Positions 24,333 through 31,675 of a stretch of 33,975 nucleotides of DNA are shown piece by piece (position 1 is the stretch's first letter; each line of letters begins with the position of its first letter). Location of the stretch: contig JBAXII010000015.1 in assembly GCA_037138475.1 (NCBI GenBank), positions 1 through 33,975 of the forward strand, written 5' to 3'. The notes beneath the pieces are model-generated. The model ran no database searches. It was not told the DNA's origin and saw nothing but the letters and a program-made list of their open reading frames with translations. The position numbers and the translations under genes are program-made. The DNA is from JAGOLU01 sp037138475 (GTDB taxonomy: Bacteria; Patescibacteriota; Microgenomatia; UBA1406; GWC2-37-13).

Positions 24333-25280
24333 ATGCCCATCTATCTCATCTTGGCTGCGGGACTCGTGGCACTGGTCGTGGGCGCAGATTGGCTGGTGAA
24401 GGGTGCATCGAGTATCGCCACGAGACTCAAAATCCCCTCCTACGTGATAGGGTTGACCCTCGTCGCCTGTGGCACGTCGCTCCCTGAGTTCACCGTAAAT
24501 ATGATCTCAGCCTCAAAAGGCTACACAGATATCGCATTTGGCAATGTCGTGGGATCAAACATCTTCAACATCCTCGCCATTCTCGGGATCGGATCGATGA
24601 TATTTCCCATCATGACTGCTAGGCGCATGGTCAAAGTCGACCTCACCATATCGTTGGGGGTGACACTTTTGCTTCTTGCGCAGGTACTGATTGATCGACT
24701 ACTAATGACGTCGGGGATGGTCATCAGCTTTGTAGATGGATTGGTTCTGATATTAGTGATGATCATGTATGTGCGATTCCTCCTGAAGTCTGGGTCTGCT
24801 GAGTCTGAAGAAACTATGGATACCGCTAGTTGGCCAAAGACCGTGTTTTATGTGTTGTCCGGTCTTGGACTGCTCGTCTTAGGGTCTCAGTTCTTGATCG
24901 AGTCATCTGTGTCGCTTGCCCGGGCCTGGGGTTTGAGTGAGCGTGTCATAGGGCTCACGATCGTATCTGCTGGCACCTCGCTCCCGGAGCTTGCCACGAC
25001 GGTGACAGCAGCGCTGAAGCGTCACCATGATATCGCCTTTGGTAATATTGTGGGATCAAACATCTTCAATATCTTGTGGATCATGAGTTTCACCGCGATC
25101 CTCAAACCCATACCCGTGAGCGCAGCTGGACTGAATGATCTGTATATAGACATCGCCGCTACTATCATGCTCTTTGGGCTGATATATGTCGGAAAAAAGT
25201 ACCATATAGAGAGGTGGCAGGGAGCACTGATGCTGCTCACATACGTCGGCTATGTCGGGTATCTTCTAAAACAGGCGTGA
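24333..25280 (+). CDS. CaCA-superfamily Ca2+/Na+ (or H+) exchanger, YrbG-like
   Basis: This membrane antiporter has the duplicated alpha-repeat of the CaCA superfamily. The first repeat has VIGLTLVACGTSLPEF and GNVVGSNIFNIL, the second VIGLTIVSAGTSLPEL and GNIVGSNIFNIL. The glutamates in the two GTSLPE motifs bind the cation. About ten membrane helices in 315 residues match the YrbG/CaxA-type length. The frame stays open to 24219, but conserved sequence begins at MPIYLILAAG, so I use the ATG at 24333. Expected role: export of Ca2+ in exchange for Na+ or H+. Confidence 0.92.
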   Translation: MPIYLILAAGLVALVVGADWLVKGASSIATRLKIPSYVIGLTLVACGTSLPEFTVNMISASKGYTDIAFGNVVGSNIFNILAILGIGSMIFPIMTARRMVKVDLTISLGVTLLLLAQVLIDRLLMTSGMVISFVDGLVLILVMIMYVRFLLKSGSAESEETMDTASWPKTVFYVLSGLGLLVLGSQFLIESSVSLARAWGLSERVIGLTIVSAGTSLPELATTVTAALKRHHDIAFGNIVGSNIFNILWIMSFTAILKPIPVSAAGLNDLYIDIAATIMLFGLIYVGKKYHIERWQGALMLLTYVGYVGYLLKQA

Positions 25281-25371
25281 GTGATGTAGATGTACCCGCA
25301 ACCTTATTTTACAGATCAAATTTTTTGAGATAGTATTTCAGGTTAATGTTATATACAATCGTTACTGATCT

Positions 25372-27099
25372 ATGGTTCCAAATCACGCACGGGTCATCAT
25401 ACTACTCCTAGCTATTGTCTTCCTTGCATCTGCGCTCCGAATGTTTTCTCTCGACTCTATCCCGTATGCGGCGCATACCGATGAGGCAAGTTGGGGATAT
25501 AACGCCTATTCAATACTTAGAACAGGAATGGATGAATTTGGTAAAAAAACTCCTCTCATCTTTACCGCATATGGCGATCAAAAATTGCCCGTATATACCT
25601 ATGCCATCGTGCCATTTATCAAAATATTTGGTCTGAGCAATATGGCAGTCAGAATGCCCGCCGCACTCGCTGGCAGTATTCTTTGCATTTTCATATATCT
25701 CTTCTTGAGAGGTATGCAATTTGGGAAAAGTGAGAGTCTGCTCGGGTCACTTATCACTGCGACAAGTCCGTGGCTTATCATATTGAGTCGCGTGTTTGGG
25801 CTTGATTCAGGAGTAGGACTGCTGTTTTTTGTTATCGGACTGTGGTTTGCAATGAAGTCATTAAAGAATGACAGTTTATGGTTTCTTATTGGTGCTGCAG
25901 TCTCCTTTGGACTCACCTGGTATTGTTATATCGCATATCGCGTGGTGAGCACAGGAATCATACTTCTGTACATTATTATTTATTGTCGAACTAAAGCACT
26001 CGTTATCCGTAAAGGTCTACTCTTGATAGCCACCTATGTACTTGTGACCGCACCACTCATCGTTTTGTCATTCTCAGGTCAAGGAACATCTCGCTTCTCT
26101 CAAGTGATCTTCACTTCAACCAATGGTATGGTTATGGCCATTGATGAAGAAAGAGGTCTCTGTGCCAAGTCGCTTCCCAAAATCATCTGCTATCTGAACA
26201 GCAATAAAATAGCTTCATATTCAAGTGCCTTCATCGGTCGTTATATCAGTGCTTTTTCACCTCCATATCTGTTCTTTGAAGGAGATATGAGGCAACAGTT
26301 CATGAATATCGAAGGATATGGACTCATGTATCTCGTTTTGTTACCGTTATATCTTTTTGGACTGACATCGTATGTCCAGAAAATCGCCACCAAGCAGTTG
26401 ACGAAGGACGAACTCTTTATTCTTCTTGGACTTCTCCTGTCACCATTGCCTGCGATTGTGGTAGGTGATGTTCAAAAGGTCCGCATATCGAGCATGTACC
26501 CATTTATGGTTGTTACCTGTCTGTACGGGTTGCAGTATATAACTCGGTACCTCAAAGGTGCGCACATGAGACGAGTAGCTACTCTCGTTATAAGTATTGT
26601 TTTGATCCTCAATACATTATTCTTTATGGTGACATTTTTGAATATCCACGTAAAAAAGTATGAGATTTCGTTTCATAACCATGTTGCAAAATTGATGCAA
26701 TATCTCGGAAAGCAGGACAAGGACATCCCTATATATATCAAAACTATCGATGAGGCTATAGTATTGTATGCATATTACAACGTGGCGGAACCAGAACTCT
26801 TTCAGAACCACGTAGTTCGACCCTCAAAGGATGCGATTGGGTTTTCACATGCTAGTGATTTCCAACACGTCCATCGTACTGACAAAAACTTTGACCAGAT
26901 TTTCTGTGCTACGCATGCGCAGAATACCCACGCTCTCTATGCGACAAATGAGAACTTAGCTCTGCTGGGTGTAGCAAAGAAACCCAAAAAAGTCATATAT
27001 TCCGAGGGCATGGTTCACGAGTTATTGTTCGTATACGACACGAGGGATATCCTTGCTCAAAAGGTAGACTGTAAATACCTAATGGGAAGAGACAAGTGA
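25372..27099 (+). CDS. GT39/ArnT-like membrane glycosyltransferase
   Basis: The 575-residue protein has an N-terminal membrane helix followed by a first external loop with AAHTDEASWGYNAYSILR. Its Asp37-Glu38 pair fits the catalytic acidic site of GT-C enzymes of the PMT/ArnT group (PMT_2-type domain). The stretch YAIVPFIKIFGLSNMAVRMP followed by a hydrophobic helix is also typical. About ten further helices run to near residue 435, and a soluble C-terminal region of about 140 residues follows. Such enzymes transfer a sugar from a polyprenyl-phosphate donor to lipid or protein outside the membrane. Donor and acceptor are unknown. Composition is somewhat AT-richer than its neighbours. No partner pathway genes are adjacent. 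Confidence 0.85.
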   Translation: MVPNHARVIILLLAIVFLASALRMFSLDSIPYAAHTDEASWGYNAYSILRTGMDEFGKKTPLIFTAYGDQKLPVYTYAIVPFIKIFGLSNMAVRMPAALAGSILCIFIYLFLRGMQFGKSESLLGSLITATSPWLIILSRVFGLDSGVGLLFFVIGLWFAMKSLKNDSLWFLIGAAVSFGLTWYCYIAYRVVSTGIILLYIIIYCRTKALVIRKGLLLIATYVLVTAPLIVLSFSGQGTSRFSQVIFTSTNGMVMAIDEERGLCAKSLPKIICYLNSNKIASYSSAFIGRYISAFSPPYLFFEGDMRQQFMNIEGYGLMYLVLLPLYLFGLTSYVQKIATKQLTKDELFILLGLLLSPLPAIVVGDVQKVRISSMYPFMVVTCLYGLQYITRYLKGAHMRRVATLVISIVLILNTLFFMVTFLNIHVKKYEISFHNHVAKLMQYLGKQDKDIPIYIKTIDEAIVLYAYYNVAEPELFQNHVVRPSKDAIGFSHASDFQHVHRTDKNFDQIFCATHAQNTHALYATNENLALLGVAKKPKKVIYSEGMVHELLFVYDTRDILAQKVDCKYLMGRDK

Positions 27100-27250
27100 G
27101 CAGACAGACATATATGAAGGATTTTTCAGATCTAGTGCATTGAAAACAATGTTGGATCTACACATTTTTATGAGCACTGCGGTTCGTCATAGGGAATAGT
27201 ATTTGTTGGGTAATAGAGCCAGTTTTCATCTCTGCGAGTGGCGTGCATGG

Positions 27251-27820
27251 TTATGAAGCAGCTTTTGCAATGATCCATTTGCGCACGACGATGAGGGACC
27301 CTATCAAGAGGTTCATCGATATGATGTATAAGGGGAACATGATAGAGTGAAACTCCCATCTCGTATTTGACACAAAAGTCACAATGCCTCCGAGGGCAAA
27401 GAGAAGAAATGGCACCGCATTTTCTTCATGAGGTGAGTTATGGGCATGTATAAAGATGGGCACTGCAGCGATGAGGTCTGCCACTATCATGAGATACAGT
27501 GCATACACAGGATTTGTGGTGAGTCTCCAGATGATGATCGCGAGTAGGGAGGTAGTCAGACAGAGAGTATCAATCCGCGTCCACCCTCTCGTACCATACC
27601 GCAATGACAGTAAAAATATTGTCGTGACGAGTATTGCATCGATGAGCACAAATGTCATCGTATCCCACGCTTCGAGCTGCCACTGTGCGCCCAGACTCAC
27701 CCACAGGATGAGAGCCCAGAGCCCCCAGGCGACACGGACGGGACGTGTCTGTCCACGGAGTGTGGTGATGATATACGGTATCACCGAGACAATGGCAAAC
27801 AGTGACCCAAGTAGCTTCAT
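27251..27820 (-). CDS. Six-helix membrane protein, PQ-loop-like
   Basis: The 189-residue protein has about six membrane helices. The opening LGSLFAIVSVIPYIITTLRG with a proline before the first cytoplasmic turn, and a second related half beginning at LIVADLIAAVPIFIHA, recall the duplicated PQ-loop/SWEET-like architecture. The match is weak. Charged loops carry GQTRPVRVAW and RYGTRGWTR. No transported substrate can be inferred. The flanking gaps of 27100-27250 and 27821-28047 contain no gene I can support. Confidence 0.6.
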   Translation of the reverse strand: MKLLGSLFAIVSVIPYIITTLRGQTRPVRVAWGLWALILWVSLGAQWQLEAWDTMTFVLIDAILVTTIFLLSLRYGTRGWTRIDTLCLTTSLLAIIIWRLTTNPVYALYLMIVADLIAAVPIFIHAHNSPHEENAVPFLLFALGGIVTFVSNTRWEFHSIMFPLYIISMNLLIGSLIVVRKWIIAKAAS

Positions 27821-28047
27821 AGGTACGACACAAGTACTATACCAGGTTCCAGTGGCTCAGCATGGAGGGCTGACACCGATCGTATCTGATGTGGGATGAG
27901 ATAGAATCAGAGAGAGACAGATGGGTGAGCGTCACTCGCATACTATGCACAGTCAACACTATTTAAACTCGGTTCCATGCAGTCTACGCCCCAGGGTATC
28001 TACTTTTATCTATTCCCAAGACCTTATTCCAAAATTAACCAAATCAT

Positions 28048-28653
28048 CTAGGCCGCATTTTTAAATTTCCTGATTTTCATGATGAGTCGATGCATATGTA
28101 GATCAAACTGTTCGATAGGAGTTGACATAATCTCGTCAAAACCAAGCCAATGAAAGCCATCAAACTCAACACTGGATTCTGTACCATCAGACTGAAAGGA
28201 TTTTGTTGAGTCTTCTGTGAACAAATACCACAAAGAAACATCAGTGTGCGGTTCGCTAATTCCAACTGTTTGGGTAACAGTTACAAAAAAGGGCACTTCT
28301 GTTTGTATACCATCAGGTGAGTATGCTTCGAGAGATAGCCCCAGTTCTTCTTTGAGTTCTCGTTTTGCTGCAGCTAAAGGCATTTCGTTCATCTCGATGT
28401 GTCCACCACTGGGTAGCATACGCTTGGCTTTTTTATGATCAAACAGTAGTACCTTCTCATGATCGGGATCGATAACGAGCGCATAACTAACGAGATGCTT
28501 TGGCGGGATAGCGTCTTTTTTTATGCGAAAAATTGGCACACCACTCGAAATCCAATCATCTATATCCCTAATATGATCTTTTTCTAGTTGATCATACGGG
28601 ATGATTGAATTGACTAAACCCCTTATTTTATTTTTAACTTGAATGTCCTCCAT
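28048..28653 (-). CDS. Nudix hydrolase with N-terminal extension
   Basis: The 201-residue enzyme has the Nudix box SGGHIEMNEMPLAAAKRELK followed by EELGL, with the metal-binding REL-x-EEL core intact. An extension of about 55 residues precedes the domain, with an acidic helical region DQLEKDHIRDIDDWI. The C-terminal FHWLGFDEI segment is the family's common closing strand. It is longer than the other Nudix protein of the window and is AT-richer. The substrate is unknown. A TATAAT box (minus strand) lies 12 nt upstream of the ATG, predicting a leader of about 5 nt. Confidence 0.88.
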   Translation of the reverse strand: MEDIQVKNKIRGLVNSIIPYDQLEKDHIRDIDDWISSGVPIFRIKKDAIPPKHLVSYALVIDPDHEKVLLFDHKKAKRMLPSGGHIEMNEMPLAAAKRELKEELGLSLEAYSPDGIQTEVPFFVTVTQTVGISEPHTDVSLWYLFTEDSTKSFQSDGTESSVEFDGFHWLGFDEIMSTPIEQFDLHMHRLIMKIRKFKNAA

Positions 28654-28830
28654 AAGATTTAAGTCATTATAGGATAGTCAAAAAAGTTTGATCTTCTACA
28701 GTGGCATTTGCCTAATTGCCCTCCATATTTCGTGCGTTCGCCTTAGCAGATTTTTGCTGCGGCTCATGCACTCAATCATCGGCGGGCATTGTCCTATCTA
28801 AACTCACTACGTATCGTTAAGATCTGTCAA

Positions 28831-28933
28831 TGCGGAAGCGGTGAGATTCGAACTCACGAACCGGTAAAGGTTGGCGGTTTAGTAAACCCCCTCCTTCGGC
28901 GGGCAGGGCTGCACTAAACCACTTACATTATGG
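28831..28933 (-). pseudogene. Broken tRNA copy interrupted by a repeat
   Basis: The 3' half is a good tRNA: T-arm GTGAG-TTCGAAT-CTCAC (28841-28857), acceptor half CGCTTCC, and an anticodon loop TTACTAA like its neighbour's. No matching 5' acceptor (GGAAGCG) exists, and the D stem does not pair. A block close to CCCTGCCCGCCGAAGGAGG (about 28887-28907) sits between the D-loop region and the anticodon arm. The same core occurs as an intergenic repeat at 22759 and 24161. The encoded end is GCA rather than GCCA. It starts right after the CCA of the intact tRNA and is probably non-functional. Confidence 0.7.
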
Positions 28934-29024
28934 TGGCGGAGGGAGAGGGATTCGAACCCTCGGCCGGATTGCTCCGAACGGCAGTTTAGTAAACTGCTGC
29001 ACTAGACCACTATGCGACCCCTCC
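28934..29024 (-). tRNA. tRNA-Ser with anticodon ACU
   Basis: This is a complete cloverleaf of 91 nt including an encoded CCA. The acceptor GGAGGGG pairs with TCCCTCC (one G-U). The D-arm is GCAT...GTGC, the anticodon stem GCAGT/ACTGC is perfect, and the T-arm is GAGGG-TTCGAAT-CCCTC. The long variable arm (CGG...CCG stem), the G1-G2-A3 acceptor start and discriminator G are serine features. The seven-base anticodon loop is TTACTAA, so positions 34-36 are ACU, reading AGU. The usual bacterial form is GCU. Confidence 0.88.
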
Positions 29025-29058
29025 ATGTTTCCCTATTTTGCAATGTGCTTGAGCACTA

Positions 29059-29080
29059 CCCCGAAGGGGACCCTTCGGGT
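29059..29080. repeat. Two adjacent short hairpins
   Basis: CCCC-GAA-GGGG (29059-29069) is followed immediately by ACCC-TTC-GGGT (29070-29080). They lie just upstream of the tRNA on its strand. The rest of 29081-29232 shows nothing I can identify. Confidence 0.5.
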
Positions 29081-29232
29081 TGCGATGCTTCCAGTGGGGA
29101 AAATCCAAGTCTCAATTCCCAAATTCCAAAGTCTAGACCAATTATTGGGACAAAAATTACTCAAGCCCACTCTACTTACTCCGAGTATTATATCCAATTA
29201 TTACCACTATTTGATTCAAGGTGAGGAGAGTT

Positions 29233-29835
29233 TCAGTACGGATTTTGGAGCTTCAGGAGCGCCGCCTTGATAGCATCAAGGCGGCGCTGTCTCGTCTCGA
29301 GCTTTTTTGCAGTACTGAGCTGGAAATAGATTGAGAATACTTGTGATCGACTCAAATTGGCCACAAAGTCTTTTACTGCGGCGCGTTGCTCCTGAGTCCA
29401 CGTGGTGAGATCTGAGGGGAGTGCTGCGTCTCGCTGCCCGACATAGGCTGCCTCCCAGCGTCCGTCATCTTTTGCCTTTTTGACTTCTGCAAGTCCCGCT
29501 GGTTGCATGAGTCCGGTGGCTATCAAGCGCTCCACATGCGATTTGTTCATCTGTGACCAGATACTTTTGGGCCTCCGCGGAGAGAACTTGCGGATGCAAG
29601 AAATCGGGTCTACCTTTTTGATCTGACTATCGATCCATCCCCAGCAGAGTGCTATATCAAGCGCTTCTTGATACGAGATGGTTGGTACTCCAGTGCCTTT
29701 GTTATAAAACCTGAGCCAGACACTTGCTGTTTGTGTATAGTGGGTAGAGATCCAACTGTCAAATGCCCTAGATGTTTCAAAATCATAAATGGGCATATCG
29801 CCTTGTGAGGTGGGGAGCGCGTGTGGATGTATCAT
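29233..29835 (-). CDS. YdeI/OmpD-associated (OmdA) family protein
   Basis: About 200 residues in the full-length family layout. An N-terminal YDFETSRAFDSWISTHYTQT segment leads into SVWLRFYNKGTG, then ISYQEALDIALCWGWIDSQI, which is the family's most conserved block. KFSPRRPKSIWSQMNKSHVE follows, and the protein ends in an OmdA helix pair with SIYFQLSTAKKLETRQRR. The family has been linked to bacteriocin protection and envelope stress, but its activity is unknown. I chose the ATG at 29835 because a TATCAT box (29843-29848) sits 7 nt upstream. The frame stays open to 29868. It is divergent from the cytochrome b5 gene. Confidence 0.9.
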   Translation of the reverse strand: MIHPHALPTSQGDMPIYDFETSRAFDSWISTHYTQTASVWLRFYNKGTGVPTISYQEALDIALCWGWIDSQIKKVDPISCIRKFSPRRPKSIWSQMNKSHVERLIATGLMQPAGLAEVKKAKDDGRWEAAYVGQRDAALPSDLTTWTQEQRAAVKDFVANLSRSQVFSIYFQLSTAKKLETRQRRLDAIKAALLKLQNPY

Positions 29836-29897
29836 CCTAGATATGATACCAAATGAGACAACAATCACTGATGAACAATCTGGTAAAATGGATATCT

Positions 29898-30284
29898 ATG
29901 AAAAAACTATTTCTCCTCATACCTCTCGTCATGCTCATTGCTGGACTCGGATACATCCGCATGCAGGCAAAAGCACCCTCGGTACCTAATGCTCCGGTTC
30001 CAATGGTGACTCAAGCGACTACCTTGCCATCTGATGCGCCCGTCCCTGACTCAAAACAGATATCACTCGCAACCATCGCAACCCATGGCAAAGAGGGTGA
30101 CTGTTGGACAGCGATAGATGGCGACGTGTATGATATCAGCTCGTTCACAAGCGATCATCCAGGAGGATCAGTGATACTCCAGGTGTGCGGCAAGGATGGG
30201 AGTGAGCTTTTCCATGGTCAGCATGGGGAGAGAGAAAAAAGACGCGTTGCATCTATGAAAATCGGAACGCTGGAAAGCAAATGA
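29898..30284 (+). CDS. Membrane-anchored cytochrome b5-like heme protein
   Basis: From the ATG at 29898 the protein has 128 residues. A lysine-led hydrophobic N-terminus (MKKLFLLIPLVMLIAGLGYI) is a signal peptide or anchor, so the domain faces outward. After a Pro-rich linker comes the cytochrome b5 fold: DCWTAIDGDVYDISSF, then DHPGG with heme ligand His87, and ELFHGQHG with the second ligand (His106 or His109). Cys69 and Cys97 could form a disulfide, interesting given the dsbB-like gene nearby. An extended -10 (TGG-TAAAAT, 29884-29889) ends 8 nt before the ATG, so a nearly leaderless mRNA is expected. Its electron partner is unknown. Confidence 0.9.
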   Translation: MKKLFLLIPLVMLIAGLGYIRMQAKAPSVPNAPVPMVTQATTLPSDAPVPDSKQISLATIATHGKEGDCWTAIDGDVYDISSFTSDHPGGSVILQVCGKDGSELFHGQHGEREKRRVASMKIGTLESK

Positions 30285-30321
30285 AAAAAGTAAAGGGATA
30301 AAGGGAAAAGGAAAATACAGT

Positions 30322-30579
30322 TCACTTTTTCATCCACAACAGCTCCTTCTCTCCTCTGCTCATCTGTTTGATAGCATATTCTCGTTTGGATGCCTGTGAT
30401 CTGTCACTCGCATTCTCTAGATGTGCTAGTTTTACCGGTCGACGTGTACAGGTGTATCGAGCCCCTTTCGCTGATGCATTGTGCTCATTGATCCGACGCT
30501 CGAGGTCTGTGGTTATGCCACAATAGTACGTTCCATCAGAGCAGGTGACGATATAGACAAACCAGGTAGGCTTTTTCAT
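30322..30579 (-). CDS. GIY-YIG domain protein (YhbQ/UPF0213-like)
   Basis: The 85-residue single-domain protein has WFVYIVTCSDGTYYCGITTD, the GIY-YIG signature in the variant form V-Y-I...Y-C-G-I, then DLERRINEHN with the catalytic-type Arg. A basic helix with SKREYAIKQMSR completes the UPF0213 pattern. Members are small nuclease-fold proteins of uncertain role in DNA metabolism. Its ATG overlaps the stop of the dsbB-like gene in the form ATGA, implying translational coupling and one operon. Confidence 0.92.
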   Translation of the reverse strand: MKKPTWFVYIVTCSDGTYYCGITTDLERRINEHNASAKGARYTCTRRPVKLAHLENASDRSQASKREYAIKQMSRGEKELLWMKK

Positions 30580-31019
30580 GCATCAAGATGAGTTTTTTTG
30601 TGTTTGTTGGTATGCATTCTCCACGCAAGTACACTGCAAATAAGAATGATCGTAAATGCGACGAGTGCCATGAGCGGGATCGTCACAAAACCAAAATATT
30701 CGATGAATTTGGTCGTGCATGATACGCCAAACTTGCAAGGTGCAAAGCTTTCTGCAATGAGCTTGTAATAGAGCAGATTGTGATAGAGGGAGATCGAGAG
30801 TCCTATCAGGGTGAGAGGTATCGTATAGCGAAGTATCGATATGTCCTCACGAACTGCCGCGATACCCAGGAGGAGGACTTGGGGATACATGCAAATGCGC
30901 TGGTACCAGCAGAGCACGCAAGGTGGATAGCCGAGCACATCCGAAAAGTAAAGGCTTCCGAGCAGAGCGACGATCGCCTGCATCCATGCGAACTGGAGGA
31001 AGAGGAGGGATTTTTTCAT
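30576..31019 (-). CDS. dsbB: DsbB/BdbC-type disulfide bond formation protein
   Basis: The 147-residue protein has four membrane helices. Both DsbB redox pairs are present: YPPCVLCWYQR (Cys34 and Cys37) after helix 1-2, and FAPCKFGVSC (Cys96 and Cys102) in the second outer loop. Such proteins reoxidise a thioredoxin-like DsbA/BdbD and pass electrons to quinone. No DsbA partner is in this window. A TATACT box (31028-31033) lies 8 nt before the ATG at 31019. The gene is followed by the coupled GIY-YIG gene. The spacing of the second pair (5 residues between the cysteines) is close to BdbC. Confidence 0.93.
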   Translation of the reverse strand: MKKSLLFLQFAWMQAIVALLGSLYFSDVLGYPPCVLCWYQRICMYPQVLLLGIAAVREDISILRYTIPLTLIGLSISLYHNLLYYKLIAESFAPCKFGVSCTTKFIEYFGFVTIPLMALVAFTIILICSVLAWRMHTNKHKKTHLDA

Positions 31020-31097
31020 AGGTCTCTAGTATACCCAGTACAGAACTGTATATGAGAGGAAGCTGCCATCCATGACCTACTCACTATATATACCCCA

Positions 31098-31199
31098 TAT
31101 GTCATTGCGAGGAGTTCCGGCTTGACGGGACGACGTCGCAATCTCATTTAGCAAGGGATTGCCACGTCGTCGCAAAACGCTCCTCCTCGCAATGACATA
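31098..31199. mobile_element. MITE-like 102-bp inverted repeat
   Basis: Perfect 17-bp terminal inverted repeats, TATGTCATTGCGAGGAG (31098-31114) and its complement (31183-31199), enclose a second imperfect pair. GACGACGTCGCAATC (31129-31143) faces GATTGCCACGTCGTC (31157-31171). It has no coding capacity. The GTCATTGCGAGGAG...CAATC pattern is a widespread type of dispersed bacterial repeat. It fills the gap between the dsbB-like and TfoX-N genes. Confidence 0.8.
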
Positions 31200-31226
31200 C
31201 ATAGCAGTAGGAAAACTATTAAATGT

Positions 31227-31547
31227 TCACTTTTTCTTTTTGGCTGGAACATCGTGGGCGCAGGCAGTGAGGAGCTTCGTGAACTGTACGCGGTCCTGGA
31301 TCAGCTTCTCACTGATGATGTAGTGTGGTTTCGCACCTGGATACGGAGGGCCTGACTCGTGATCTGTGCCCAGGAGGGCTGTTGTGCCGGGAGTGATCTT
31401 CAGATATACGACTTCATCGCAAATGAGGGCGACCACACGGTCGTCATAGTAGAGAGCGTACTCGCCAAACATCGCGCGCGTATGCGCGCGCGTGTCCCCG
31501 CCGAGCGCGTAGTGGATGTAGGAGATAAAGGATGGGGAGGTGGACAT
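31227..31547 (-). CDS. TfoX N-terminal domain protein
   Basis: The 106-residue protein matches the stand-alone TfoX_N domain. It has an N-terminal helix with FISYIHYALGG, then RAMFGEYALYYDDRVVALIC with the conserved MFG-x-Y-x-L-Y pattern, then VVYLKI and GPPYPGAKPHYIISE. A Lys-rich C-terminus closes it. In gamma-proteobacteria TfoX (Sxy) controls competence genes. Single-domain versions like this one are common elsewhere and their role is not known. It starts at the ATG at 31547, on the strand opposite to the ATPase gene. Confidence 0.88.
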   Translation of the reverse strand: MSTSPSFISYIHYALGGDTRAHTRAMFGEYALYYDDRVVALICDEVVYLKITPGTTALLGTDHESGPPYPGAKPHYIISEKLIQDRVQFTKLLTACAHDVPAKKKK

Positions 31548-31600
31548 GAAGCCAGTTCTAAATTGAAAATGATAGTGAGAAAGAGATAAACTTGCTATTT

Positions 31601-31669
31601 CGCGTGAATTCGCAGATCATAACCGGTGAATTCGCGTGAATTGACAAGTGTATCTGGGTACAGTATACT
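31601..31669 (+). promoter_or_regulatory. Consensus promoter with palindromic operator-like site for the ATPase gene
   Basis: TTGACA (31641-31646) and TATACT (31664-31669) are spaced by exactly 17 bp. The ATG at 31676 follows 6 nt after the -10, so the predicted start of transcription is the start codon itself. The inverted repeat AATTC-GCGT-GAATT (31629-31642) overlaps the -35. Its sequence CGCGTGAATT also occurs at 31601-31610, 32 bp upstream, about three helical turns away. Confidence 0.8.
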
Positions 31670-31675
31670 AGACAC

